A DNA stretch of 64,000 nt from Latrodectus hesperus (Eukaryota > Arthropoda > Arachnida > Araneae > Theridiidae): positions 74,295,345-74,359,344 of the forward strand of contig CM075857.1 of assembly GCA_037975125.1 (NCBI GenBank). The letters run 5' to 3'. The notes below the pieces were generated by a model that searched no databases, was not told the origin of the DNA, and saw nothing but the letters and a program-made list of their open reading frames with translations. Position 1 is the stretch's first letter. Each line of letters starts with the position of its first letter. The translations under genes were made by a program, and so were the position numbers. This document shows, in pieces, positions 11,501 through 26,500 of this stretch.

Positions 11501-14500
11501 TATTAAAAATTTAAGATAGCTTATATAATAATAAAATAAAATAAATTTATAATTGTTTGTTTGATTTTAATTTAAATCTTAATTGATTTCTTAAAAATAT
11601 AATTTTTTTAAAATTATTTTTTATTTTATAAAAATGCATTAATCAATTTCTAATATAATTATAAAATAAATAAATTATATTATACAAATTCATCTTATTT
11701 ACTTGATTAAAAATCCTATTTATTAAATTATTATTTATTTAATTAAAATTCTTTTATTGATTTCTAATATAAAAATAAATAAATAGTATTATTTTAATGC
11801 ATTTTTGTATTAATATAATATTTATATACATAATTATTTCCTTCATTTTAATTTAAATCTTATTTGATTGCTTAAAAATATTTTTTAAAATTATTATTTA
11901 TTTAATTAAAATTTATTTATCAATTTATAATATAATAAGCTCTAAGGAGCCGATTTCGTTGCCAAAAAAATGGCGGACAACAGGGCCAGATCTTGTAGCA
12001 AGAAACTTTCCCTGGAATATAACTCAATCTAGCAAAATGAACCAAAATTTCTAAACTTGAGTTTTCCTTATACCACTGAAAGCTCAGTTTTAATAATGAT
12101 AAAATTTTAATCATCACATGTAAATAACCTTAGCGCTTGTATACTAAAAGATATTTTAATCACAAGTAAAACTCTGTTTTATAATACTTTTATATTGACC
12201 ATTTACTATTTGTGAATATCAAAATTTTTAATTTTAAATAAAAATCTACCAACACTTGATTGCAATATTACCTGAACACTAGAGATATTTGGTAAATAAT
12301 GAATATTAGTAAATTTCTATTTTAAATTAAAATCCAGCATTTTAAGAGGATAAAAAAGACTGCAATGCATTGTGAATTCTCTGGCAGTATATTAGATGAA
12401 TGACACTCAGTATAACTTTCATTTACTTCTGATTTCTATTTATCATTAGAAACAACAAAACCTAGTAACGTGAACAAATGAATAGCAATGAACAATTCAA
12501 AAAAAATTCTAAATGAAACAAAACATAGTATTTGTTCAAAATCTTAATTAACTGGGAAAAATGACACTATACAACATATTTTGCCAACAACAGAAAAATT
12601 AGTACTAAATATATTGCTATTATTTTGATAAAACATTTATCTTTCTTTAGAATTCAATTAAACTAATTAATTTTTGACTTTTACACTCCAAAATAATACA
12701 CATTTATGACATTTATCTCACAGCTGAATACAACTTTTTTCTGCCAGTATAAAGTTATACATTGCTCGACATTGAAAGAACACCAATAAAGAATTGGAAG
12801 AAAGTGACGAAACTCAGCAAACAGAGAGAGACTGCAATGAATAATAAGTGATCTATGTATTTTGAAATGACATGCATAATACAGAGTGAAAACAAGGTTG
12901 GGTCAGTAAGTTGTAGGACCACCATGGATAGCGATATACAAAACAACACATCTAGGAAGAGTGTCCATGAGAGTACCAATGGCTTCCTGAGGAATAGCTC
13001 TCCATTCCCTGTCCACCATTTACTAAAATGCGTCTTCTGAAAGAGGCAGTATCAGACTCTGCAAATGCCGTTCAAACGTCCATATCCCAAACATGTTCAA
13101 TTGGTGAGAGTTCTGGTGATCAGGATGGCCAAGAAAACAGCTATACACCTTGCAGAGCATGTTCATTGATGCAAGCAATGTGTGGTCAGGAGTTATCTTG
13201 CTGATAAAGGGTTTTTGTCATCCCGTCAAAGTGGAGGAGTATCACGAGCCACACACACACCATTCATGTAACATAGGGCCTCATAGTGCCGTGAATACAA
13301 ACTAGAGGTGACCTGGAATAGTGCACAATGTCGCCCCAAACCGTGATGCCGCTTTCTAGCATGATGGGCATTGAACAATTGCTGCAGGTTTGGATTTGTC
13401 TCCATGTTGATGCCACACTTGTACATGGCTAATATCAGTGAAGAAATAGAAGCATGACTCTTCTGACAAGACCATCCTATGCCACTTGGGTTTCCAAATT
13501 GCTTTAATCCGGAATCATTTCAAACATTAGCCTCTACTCTATGGAGTCTTTGGCAGTCTTCTTAACTGACGCCAAGAGCACAGGCCACTAGCAACCAATT
13601 GACGGCAAATGGTTCTGCTCAATATGAAAGCACCCAGGACATCTTGCACATAATGCAGAATTTCGGTCGATGTTCTTTGCAGTAATATTCCTGGCTCCCG
13701 TCGGACGCGCCAATCCATGCATGATGATGTCACTCTGGCTGCATCGGTATGCTGCAAACATTCCACAGTTCCTTGTTCCTACCATCTTTGCTTCAGACGG
13801 TGAACTGTGGAAGCGTCCAAGTGTCTATCAGCTGTGATTTGTCATAAGGTCTGCAGGAACTGACTCTATCAATGATGATCTGACACTCTCTGCAATTATT
13901 TTGTGACAAGAACAAACTTTCACTGATTATTTTCCAAGCTGCAATAATGACATGAATATTGCACACTCTGCTGATTCCTCACATTTTATCCTATCCTAAG
14001 TGCGCAGGAGAGCTGTGCCTTTCATATCACTTGTATGACTCTGTAAGGTGTGTTTACCCTGAAATTTGCATAATTTTCTGCTCACTCTTTGGTGTTGCAT
14101 TTTCAATGTCGGGCAGTGTACTTAGGTTGTCCATTTAAATAGCTTTTTTTTTGGTTGTTGAAATAATGATTTAATACCTATATTTAGTTATTTTAGCAAA
14201 TAAACAACTACATTTTTTTAGATCAATGTTCTAAAACATTTATTTTAAAATTACTTTTCTTTGGTTTTCATTAAATAGACACTGAGGAACAAAATGAAGT
14301 GATTTGGTGTTAACTTAGTGAAATTTACACCTAATTTCTGGTTGACAGTATTTTACACATGTACTAAAACATAAGAACAAATGGAATTAAATGATAAATA
14401 TAGTTATTATTATGAGTACAGTTGTAAAATATATTAATTGCAATAAATTTGATTCTAAAGTTTTGAAATTAAGTCTTTTAAATAAATTTTTTTAAAGTTT

Positions 14501-17500
14501 TTTATGTTTATAATTCACCACATTTTGAAATATATTTAGATATTGATTTTAAAACTAGAAGATATATATATTAACAAAAATTATTTTTACAGCGATCAAA
14601 ACAAATAAAATGGAAAGAAACATGCAATAGTATAAAACTTGGTAACAGTATATAATAATGTCTACAAAAACTAAAACAATAAAAATCGCTTCTTTTCTGT
14701 AACAGAAACATGTTTACTAATTAGGAATTTAAATTAATTGAAATGTTTTTTTACAGGAAGATTCCTGTTTAACAATTATTTATTACTTATTTTAGTTTTA
14801 ATAATGAACCAAAATTTTTAAGGAGGAGTACTGATCTCATAGCTTAGGTGTAACAATGTTAGTTAACATTTTGTTCTTAACAGATCATTTTGGGTTAAAG
14901 AAAACAAATTTATTTAATCAGTAATAATAACATTCTAAGGGAAATAAAATATTCAAATTCTATAAAACTTAGCAAACACTTCCAAACAATTTATAAGTCT
15001 TTTCACTTCGTCTGTAATAATAAACACCAAAAAATAAAGATAAACTAGCATGATTGTTGCCACTGTATTTTAAAATTTAATTTGTAGTAATGCTACTTTC
15101 AGAATTTATTCACTTTGTGTATGAAAGTAAGCTTTCTTTGATTCTGTGCCTGATATCCAGTGTCTGATATCTTACAAGTATCCTAATGTAGATATCTTAT
15201 GTTATCTAGGTTTCTCATATCTGTCAGATATCTAGTCTTTGCAAAATGTTGATATCCAATTTGCAAGAGTTAGATATCTATGAAATATCTCTGCAGTATC
15301 CAAATGTTAATGTCTATGTGATATTTTTTGATATCTAGTGGATATCCATGGACATTTGAATTTTGGATGTCTCAGGGATGTGTTGTAGATCTAATAGTAA
15401 TAATAAAATCAAAATAAAAAAAATTATAAAACCTGGATATGAATTGGACTTAATCTGGATATCTCATGGATATTTGGGATAATGTGGGATTTCATTTGTA
15501 GGTCTTCTAATACATCAATTTTACTACATGCTTTCACTTCACACATTGATATTTCATGTATATTAGTAAGCTTTTGTAAAACATGTGTTTTAACTTACAG
15601 AATTTTTCAATCTGATTCCTTCTAATATTGGTTTATTTTATGAAACTGAAACACAAAATTAAAAGCTATCACAGCATGGTTATAAAATTTAAATTGACAT
15701 AAGTATATATTTAAGTTTTTATGCATCCATACCACTATTGTGTAATCACTTCATTAAGATTTCATCATTGATAAATAAAACTTTTCTAAAAATACATAAA
15801 CATAATGTAAATCTTATTTTAAAAAGTGTCTGTTAACTCCTGAATAAGTAAATTAATGCTGATTAATATAAAAATGTGCTAAAATCATAGTTTTCAAATA
15901 TTTAAATTTAAGAATATTAAAAGATAATTTTGAATGATCACACAAAATCAAATAAGAATATGAAAATTCAATTGAAAACACTTTCCAATGATAAAAATAC
16001 GAGATTACCTAAACAAAAGTACAAATTCTTCAGAATCTTGGTCATTTTTAAGTGGTCTGTGTCCAGGTTATCAGTAAACTAAAAAAGCGAAAAAAAATTA
16101 TTAAAAGCCAAATTTTGAGAAGTTATATTTTTTTGTTTTTATTATAATGAAATAATTTTTATTTGTTTTTTTTCACAAATGTGATCATTAGTACTATGTA
16201 AAAAATATTCTAATTTTCTTTTTTTTCTATTATGTATTAACTATACATGACTTATTATGATATTTTTAACAGAAGTTTCATAATAAGTATAATGCCTTTA
16301 AAAACTTTTCAGGAATTGCATCTTAAATATTTATTTTATTATAATCAGTAAAATATTTCATTAATTGTTATAGTTAATGATGAAAATAGAATTGACAGTT
16401 GTTTTAAAATTTGTGTTTGACAGTTAAATTAAAATCTATGCTAGTTTTTTTTAATATAAATAAAGATAACACAGAAAATGTAATTAAATAAAATTAATGG
16501 CTTATTGCTATAAGGAAAGGAAACTTTTAAAATTTTAGTAATTTGTGTGAGTCATAAGATTTTGTTTATTGATGTCTGGAGTTCAATTAATAGAAAATTA
16601 CTTTTTGTTTACTTGCAAAATCTTATTTTATAAATTTATGATTTTAATTAGAACTACTTAAAATGTATCCAAGAATCTGGAAAATCAGGTAGATATTGCC
16701 AAACATCTTCCATTGATTAAGAATATGAATTAAAAAAAATTGTGATTGACAAAATAAACAATATTTACAAATCACTCTCTTTATGAAAAGAAGGGAAAAT
16801 AATACATTAGATCATATTAATGAATACTATGTTGATTTTCCAACATAAATAATTTTTTAATTTTTATAATAAGCAGCATCAGAGTTGATGTGTTAAATGC
16901 TGTAATATCTTTTAATAATTTCATGACTCTTTAGGCAGTATAGTTATTTTCAAAATTATTTAATTTTTATGCTAGTCCCATCCAAAATTGTTTAACGATT
17001 GACTAATATGAGAAAATTAAAAAAATGATTTTTTATCATTGTATTAATGAAATGATTATAGATAGTGTGTGTGTTTGGCTAGTTTAAATAGTTGATTAAA
17101 AATATTGTCTAATTTTATGGAATAAATTATGACCAACCTTGAATGTTTTAATTATGAGATTAATTACTTTTGAATTATTTTAAATGGTTGGGGAAGATTT
17201 TTGCCTATAGTTTTAATTTTGATAAGAAATACATTTTATAAATGTTAATTGAGTTTAATTTTTACTACTAAAATAAATTTTAAAAATCTTATATAAGCAC
17301 TTCTAATATTTCACAATTACAAAATGACTTCAAAAACACACATACAATTCATTCCGGTAACTTAACATTTTATGTACCTAAAATAATCCCAGGTATATTA
17401 AATGTTATGTTTCATTGAATTTTATTTTTAATATTAAATCATATAATTCACTAGACAGTATGGTTATCTAATGAGACACATTACTTTCTGATTGTAATGT

Positions 17501-20500
17501 AATACTCCAGAAGGTATTCCTTCTTGTAACATTTTGGTTAGTTCACATTTGGCATATAATCTCCAATTATCTTATTAATCTAAATAAGATAGTTTCATAG
17601 CTTTTTGACGTTTTACTTTCAAAACACTAATTATACCCTAAAAAGTGCATAGGTTGTTATAATTCTGAAATCAAAAATAAATTTCTTTGTGAAATAAACA
17701 TTGTTTGATGGCCTTGTAGATAAATGTTCTGATTAGCAAAGTTCATTCTAGATAAAAGACATTATTGATCAATTATTTGTAGTGATTCTCAGAAGAAAAC
17801 TATGTTATCAATTTATATATGTTTTTTCCTGTCTTCTGTGTGAATAAGTTAAAATATTCAAAATGTTATTGTTTATCTAAATTTACATTTAAATATTTGC
17901 AATATCCAGGTATAAAATTTTATAGTATTTAAATAATTGTCATAGTAAAAATTCTATCAAAACGAAGAAAATATTTTTTCTTCCGAACTTTTCTTGTTCA
18001 TATTTTTGAAATAGTACTTATTAAAAATATGCCTAGGTAATTGTACTCTTTGATAAATAAATTTATTTCTGAAATTTAAGAAAGAAAAGCATTCGAAAAT
18101 AAAAATGTAAATGATGATGAAGGAAATTTACTTGAAAAAGAATTAATGCGTCTAAACTCTTTCATATTGAGAAAATTCTTGATGATTTTAATAAAAATTA
18201 GTAACACTGCTTTTAGTCTTGTACCATATATTCAAGTTCCTTGTTGACTTAAAAATATAATCAAAAATAAATATTTAAACTGAAATGAAAATAAATTTGT
18301 ATATATAGAAAAAAATAAAAAGAATTTTCATCAAAAATGAGAGGAATTATGATTTAGTTTATAAAATTAGGGAAAAACACATATAAATGTGGGAATATTG
18401 CGAAAGAAAATGAGTTACTTACTCCTTCCTAAAGGATAATCTATTCCTGTTTTCCAATCACCTGTTTTAAAATATATAGATTATATCAGGAAGATTAAAA
18501 TATTAAAAGTATATATTATAATGGTAAAATATATACATTAATTATATATATAAAATTCGTTAGAGATTATTTAATTAAGAAGAGCCAAGCTGGCAGCCGA
18601 ATGGTTAGCGCTCTTGCCTTCGGTTCAACAGTTCGTGGGTTCGAATCCCACCTTGGGCATGGATGTTTGTAGTGGTTCAGAATCCACTTTAAACCGTAAG
18701 TCCTGGTCTAATTAGCCCTCGTGTGCAAAAAATGACCGTTGAGCGACAAACAAACAAACTTAATTAAGAAGATGTCGTTAAAATAAATTAGAGAAAATAG
18801 ATTTTGTACAATTTATAAGAATATACTAGGAAAATGTAATAAAACCAAAGTATAAATAGTTAAAAAAAATATCTGAGATTAATTTTTTTAAATGGATTGT
18901 TCTGTGTGAAAAAAATAAGAACATTTTAGAAACAAAAATTATATTAAGGGACATAAGAAAATGAAAATTAGAATAATACGAAACAAAACATTTATGACAT
19001 TACACATGATTAAAACAGTTTCAAAAGAAAATACTTAATAATAATTAACAAGGTTATATGGTACATTACAAATAATAATAAAAAAAGTTATTTATGAGCC
19101 ATATGGTTCACCTTCTATTTCTCACATCTCTCTTCTATATCATCTAATTCTATTTCTTATTGGATATTGAATATTTTGTGAGTTCACTCTATTGGGCAGT
19201 AACGCCATCTTTTATCACTAGAGTTAATATAGATCTGTTACATTCTTAGATACTCTTTACTGAATGTATTGTTTTAAACATGTTTAGAATAAATTTTAGA
19301 AAACTGCTTAGTATGATTATGTTTATATTTAGCTGTGTAAAATGTGTTGCATTTGTTGAAATCTCATTGCTCAATTCTCTTTTATTAAGGACAGTTACTT
19401 AGTTTAGTGTAATAATCATATAAATTTATATTTTTTACAAATTTAAATACAAATTGAAATATATTTCCACCATATTCTTGTCTAATTCTTAAAAATAAGT
19501 TCTAAATAATAATTAATTTGCAAATTCTTTTCCTTATTAATTTAATATTTTCTTAATAGTTAAATTTCCTAATTTGATAAAGTGATAATAATCCTGATTC
19601 TGATAGCCATTCCTGTAATATTTAATTATAATAAAGTAATATTTTAAAAATTTGTGTGAATGAGAGCATCACTGTTCACTTTATTCATATAGCTTATCTT
19701 TAGAAAAGGAAGATTGGTGATTCATTAAAATGAACTAAAAATTAAATATTCATTATGCACATTTTTTTATTCATAAACATATTTCTAATAAGAAATAATT
19801 TGTTCTTTTTTGTACTGATAAATGTTTTTTTGAATATGTATTGCTTTTTTTGCATTTGCCAATTGAACTTTGAAATCTGAGGGTTGGACTCTATTATAAA
19901 AAATACTCTTTATCAAAAAGCAAGTTATCATTTTTAAAGTTGTTTCATTTTCTTTTACAAAAGGAATATTGTAAATTTGAAATCTATAACTATTTATTAT
20001 GTAATATTAATCCTATAACTTTGACAGTTATTACTTTAATGTTATTTCTTTGAATAGATAAACTTATATTCAAAATAAAATCATTGTCACTTCTATATAA
20101 ATTTTGTTTTTATAGTTTTACTTGATATTCTCAATGCGATGTTTAAAGATGTTATGGTGGAAGAAGCTTTTAGAACTCGAAATATCTATACTATAGAAGC
20201 AATGCAGACTATTTTTGAGAAACTGATACATTCATCAATAATGAGATTAAATCGTGACAGTATGAAAAAGGTAAGAATTATTAATTATTTATGATAAATA
20301 ATCTTTAAAATTAAAGTGCCTGTTTAAAATTTTAAAATATTCTTTTTGAAAAACTCTTTAACTTTTTCTTAACTATATTTATTTTAAATAGATTACCTCT
20401 CTATTTAAAATAAATAGAATCTATTTAAAATAATAAAATAACATTAAATGGAAAAAAATATTGAAATATTTTAAAACATCTTCTAAAAGTTTATGTGATT

Positions 20501-23500
20501 CATTCCCATAAAAGTAACATTTTTTTATTTTAATACTTTAAATATTAAAAAATTGATTCATTATATTTCTTACTTAATAGAATTATAAATTTATCCTATT
20601 AAATCATTTGAGGCATTATGTTAATTTTGAAAGTATGAATTTTCATTTGTTTCCGCAAATGTGTGGTGTTACTAATATTGTTTAATAACTTCCTGTTATG
20701 AACCTGTTTAAAACTTTAGTATTCTTCCTATGGCCATTTTAAATATAAAGTTCTTTCTTCTGGAGATTTTTTTTTAGCAGGCAATTTTACTGTCACATAA
20801 GATGGTTGCTCTGGAGATATAGATGGATAAACTCCAGTTTTCAGAACAAGTTTTTTCCTAGGAGTAGAAAGCACTGTTCCATCTAGTCGAGTAGCTTCAA
20901 TGTTACGTTCAAAGAATTGCTCTTCAAAATGTATAATGCAGATAACTGAAGAGTCCGTTATTGTAAAATTTTCACTGTGAATCAACCATTCCTGTTTTTT
21001 CCTTGCTGCAAAATATTTGGGAAACCTGAATACATTAGTATATTTTCCCCCTTTATAATCAGATCTGCAACCGTACGCAACATGTACGAGGCATCTGTAA
21101 ATAAAAATGCATATTTTAATATAATGCAAATATATGTTATGCATTTTACCTGTTAATTGTTAGTGTACAATTTTGTTTGCTTAAATATCTTATAGGAATT
21201 AATTGTATATTTATATCCCGATATTTTTAATTATCTGTGTTAAAAAAATTGATAATAAAATAATATTAATAATAGATAATATTAAAATAAACATTGCAGA
21301 AGAATATTCTCAATGCTGCATCACAATATTTGATAATCAGTTTCTTATATTAAGTATTTTTAAAAACCTACATAAAACTGAGAAGATACAAGCAATAATA
21401 TATTTTTTTATCCTACGTCACGAGACAGCGGCCTTATCAGCCTGTCTGGCCGCCCAATAAAAATTAGCCTTATTGTGGAAGTTATCGGATAAATAGTTCA
21501 AAAGAGAAAGTGCAGGATAGATTGTCAAATGAATAAAGTCCATGTTAGCTCCTGAAGGACACAGGGCGTGTTGACCACGCCGATTCGGCTTATGTGTCCT
21601 TGGAGATAGTCATGTCCTGTCAAAGTTCCAAGCGATTATAGTGATAACAATGATATAAAATTATACAAAAAATATAAAAGCAGTGATAAATTTAGTTATA
21701 TACTCTTAACAGGGAAGCATATTAAGTAATCCCATTTTGATAAATATATGTACATCTGCATCAGTATATAAGTAAGTGTGAAATTTAGCTGGATGAATTT
21801 ATGTTACTTCCTGAAGTGCACTGAAAATATCACTGAAGTTTTTCATTGAAATGATCAAATATAATATAGTTCTTTCCCATCTATGCATTTTTAAAATGGG
21901 TTGCCATTTTCCCCATCATTTTTAATAGAAAAATAAACTTGAATAAATCAATGCAAGTATTTTTTTGTTATTCAAAACCTTGACAAATTTAAAATTTGAA
22001 TAAGTTAAGTTTCTTTGTCCTTAAACTTTGATTTATTCTAATTGCATTGCGACTAAACCTCAAACATGACCAAAAAAATTATGATTAAACTTATTTGTTT
22101 TCAGTTCTAAATTTTATTAGTTTCTTACTTAAGCCTACAATGTTGGGATCAGAACAGATGTCTTTTGTTTGAAAATTTAAGTATAAGCTCCTTAAAAACT
22201 TTTTTCTTGTTTAATAAGAAGGGAAAACCTGTTTAAACTATAAGCCTTGGTAGACTAGTTGGTATTTGCAAAAAATTTAGATAGCTGCCAATCAAACCAA
22301 TCAAGGCTAATTTTGATTAATTTGGTGTATTATAGAATTTTTGCAAGACATATAGTCTTCTGTAATTTTCTTCTTTCCTGTATATTCTTCTGTAATTTTT
22401 ACAATTATCTGAACAAGATTTTAGTAAAATAGATAAGGAAGTAATTTTTTTCATATTGTTTATGCTAAAGGGTTTTTCACATTTACAGTTTAAAATAAAT
22501 TTTATAAATTACAGTTTAATTTTAATATGTATTTTGGAATATTTATGTATAAAAAAATACTATTTTTTATCTACTTCAAAAATTTATAACTATCATTATT
22601 TAACTATTGAATTGTTGTAAATATAGTAAACTTTTTAATTAAATATTATCGTATCAAAATATTAAATTTTTAAAAAAGGTAGCATATAAACTAAAAGTAT
22701 TAAAAATATTCTAAAAAAAAAACTATTAGTGTTTTATTATAAAGCAATATAAAATATTTTCTCAAATTATGTACTGAATTTTTCTGTATATAATCCCTAG
22801 ATTATGTGTTAAAAAGTTTCAAATTTCGTTTGTTCATTGTATGCCAATGTGAATGATTCTTCATCAAAAAAGATTACAGTAAAATTTTGAAAGAAATACT
22901 TTTTATGTTTCATAAAATAAATGCCACATCTCAGCTGACTTATTTCAATTATAATCAGTATTGTCCAATTGTGTTCAAGAACGAATTCGGTTCCTCAGAA
23001 CGATATTACAGGTTGCAATCAGCTAATGTCATTTTGCATTCTGTCTTGACCTGAGCTGTTTCACTCTGAAAACAATTAAATTTGTATATCTTCACATGGA
23101 AGAGAGAATTAGTAAATTATATAGAAAATTTTAAACTAAAAGCTATAGTGAAGGCAAAAAAATGGCAATAAATATGTTAATGCAAGGTGAAAAACAAGCA
23201 TACGTCATACAAAAGAAAAAATGTATCCAATTTGCAATTCAAAAATTATCCATTTATTTCATTTAATTATCAATGAAACAAATGTATTTTGTTTTTAAAA
23301 TATGTCTTGTGACACTTCACTCTCTCTATCTCTCTTCCTTTCCGAGAGCGCCCCTGGCGGGAGAAGGAAAGACAATCAGTTAGGCTATTGTTTTCGAACT
23401 CGCAACATGTGTTTTAATCATCCTTTTCATTTTGTGTTTCTGTTTGTATTGTGTGTAACTTAACTTTGAATGATTAAATTATTGTTACACTAAAGGCTGT

Positions 23501-26500
23501 TTTGATTATACCCACAACCACCGGACACATTGGCGCCCAACCGCTTTTCAAAATTTTAGCCTTTATTACAAACAGAGACCTATTCTAAGTTATCGAAAAC
23601 AAAAGCTTGGCTCATTTTTTATTTCAGGCGAATCGAATCAAAACTACTCTGAGTATATGATTGAATAGTAAGTCCTGCATTTCCTGTGTTACTTGAATAG
23701 TATTTTCATCCTGAAAAACTGATTTCAAGGTATAGTTGGTTTTCATCCCGAAAACAAAAGTCATTAAAAGGTACTGTGATGTTCATATTTTTTCTTAAAT
23801 TTGAAAGTGTTATTATAAAATAATTTAACGTGTGTGATCAATTTTAAAAGGAATCATAACTACTATTGAAATTGCGGATCACAGTTTTTTAAAAAAAAAA
23901 AAAAATAAATAAATTTAATTGTTTAGTTTGATACTCGCTTTCTTTTCTAAAGTTAGTGATAGACATAAACAAAAGAAAGAGATAGCTTACTCATCGTTTT
24001 CTGAATGAACAGTGTCCTTGAAAATAAAATATTGTTCTTAAAAGTTATTTTTCTTTCTTCATTTCGAATAGCATTTGAAATAAATCATTTTAATATTATT
24101 GTGTTGAAATTGTATTTTAGAAGCCTTCCCGGCAAACCAGAAATTGTTACTTTATGGTGTGTGTTCTAAATTAGAACAAATATTCTATTTGATATCAAAC
24201 TGTATTTGCCAAATCCTTGGTAATATTTACATTTGTGTTTTAGTTCAGTATAAAATACATAAATAAATTAAAATGTTGAAAATAGTATTAGCTTAAGATA
24301 TTTTTTTTTCCTATTTCACATGGAATTAAGAATTGTTTGATTTTTTTCTTTTTATTTGAAAGGATAGATTTTTTGTCATCACGATTTGAAATATTTAAAT
24401 GTATATTATTTTATTTCTGAAAGAATATTAAAAAGGTTTTACGAAACACTAATATATTGTATGCATGATTGATTGTTTCATGAAAATAATGTAGTTTTCA
24501 AGGTATTCACATACATTCTAATTATTGAATTTTAATTGATAAATTAAATATTGCTAGAACTTGTGAATATTGAATATATTTTAAGTGTTTTATTTAGAAT
24601 GATTTCGTGTTATTGATCAAAATATAAATCTATATAGTGTTATTTTTACATGATTCATTTTAGATTAATTGAAGTTACTTTCGATTATAGAAAACAATAC
24701 TCATAGGTGTTATTTGTTGTTTGAATACTTATATAAATTGAATTTCAATTATATTTTATTGATTGCTATATACTGTATCAGAATAAATGGTACAAGAGTT
24801 TTAAACTATGGTAAATTGTTTTGCAATTTAAAAATGAAATCGAAAGTGTTCACTAAGTTTACTGAATATACGTATATGTGTAAAATTATGTTATCATAAG
24901 TAATATTTGTCATAAGTAATTATTGTTTTTTCAATAATCAAATAAGATTTTTACATTGTTATTTATTTTAGTGATTGAAATTTGATTTCTTGGTAAATTT
25001 TCATAATTGATGTGTAAGACTGTGAATTTGGTTTTCACTTATTAATTATTCTATTTACAATTGTTATCACAAAAGTTGGTTTAAGGGTGTTTTACATTAA
25101 ATATTTCTAGTGACTTTTACAATTTTAAAAATGTGTCAGTGATTAATATGTTAAAATTACTTTGAACTATAGTTTTATTCTGTAGTGAAAATAAACTAGG
25201 TAAAATTATTTCAACCAATTTAAGTACAGAGAGTTTAAATTTTGCTAGGAATTGTAAGATATTTACAAGAACCATTATGTTTTCATTTATCCTCAAACTT
25301 TAATAGACATTTAAGACTTTCGAAATTGGAAACTTTCTACGATAGACTTAAGATGGCATATCTCGCAAAAGGTCGAAAAGAAGATTTGATATTGTTGGCT
25401 GAGGAATTGGGCTTGGATATTGGGAACAACATGAAAGTAATCCAGCTAAAGGATTTAATCGTCAAATCTGACAAGTATGATGAGGAATTAACGAAAAACT
25501 TATTATCCAGTATTATTGAAGAAAGAGTATCAAAAGAAGAGCAGGAGAGATTAGCAAGTGAACGTATAACACAAGAAAAACAAATAGAGGAAGCCAGAAT
25601 AGAAAAAGAAAGAGCCCATGAACTTGAAGTCCTCAAGCTACAACTTGAAGTTCAAAAGTTGTCTTCGCTATCGCCGGTATTACCCATTCAATCAAATGAT
25701 CTACCAAAACTTGAGTTAAAAAAGTTAATTCCTAACTTTAATGCAAAAGAAGACGACATCTCTTTATTTCTCAATCTTTTTGAGAGACAGTTAAAGTTTC
25801 TAAAGATTCCTGAAAATCAATGGATCGCTTACCTAGTTGGAGTTCTTCCAAGTGATGTGACAAAAATAATCGCCCGCGAGCCAGAAGAAAAAGCTGAAAA
25901 TTACAAATATATAAAAGAGATCTTGTTAAAAAGATTCAAATTAAGCGCTGAACGTTTTCGCCACCTGTTTGTGACACATAAAAAGAATCCGGATAGTACA
26001 TGGAATGACTTTTATTTTGAAATTCAAAACTATTTTGAAAATTGGATAAAAGAAGGAAAAGTAGACACGCTTTGAAAAATTGAAAGACCTTATGATAACC
26101 GATCAGATCAAGAAAAAATGCCCTCCTGAATTTAAAGAACACTTTTTGGATGAATGGGGTGACATCACTTCTCCAACTGATTTGGTAGAAAAACTCGATG
26201 CATACGACAATCTTCGTCACAAAGCTAATAAAGAAGGAACACCAGTCATTAATAAGAAACAATTTCCCCAAACCAGAGAAGAATATCCCAGATTCAACTC
26301 TGTCCGAAAAACGTTAAAGGCGGAAAATTCGACCAGCTTAAGCAGGACAAACCTTCTCCCATTTTTTGCTATAATTGTCGTACGCCTGGCTATATTAAAT
26401 CAAACTGTCCGAATTGTTCCAAATCTGAAAAGAATCCCGCTCGTTTTCACAGCATAAAGTTGAACAGTCTCTCAACATCCAACCAGATGGCAATATTAAA

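Noticed and set aside
18583..18660. Possible functional tRNA gene (intact boxes A and B)
   Set aside because: The tRNA-like head is followed by a unique body and a CAAA tail, has a 12-bp target duplication and related copies elsewhere in the window; this is a SINE.
25337..25636. 99-codon - strand open frame
   Set aside because: Antisense of the Gypsy gag coiled-coil region.
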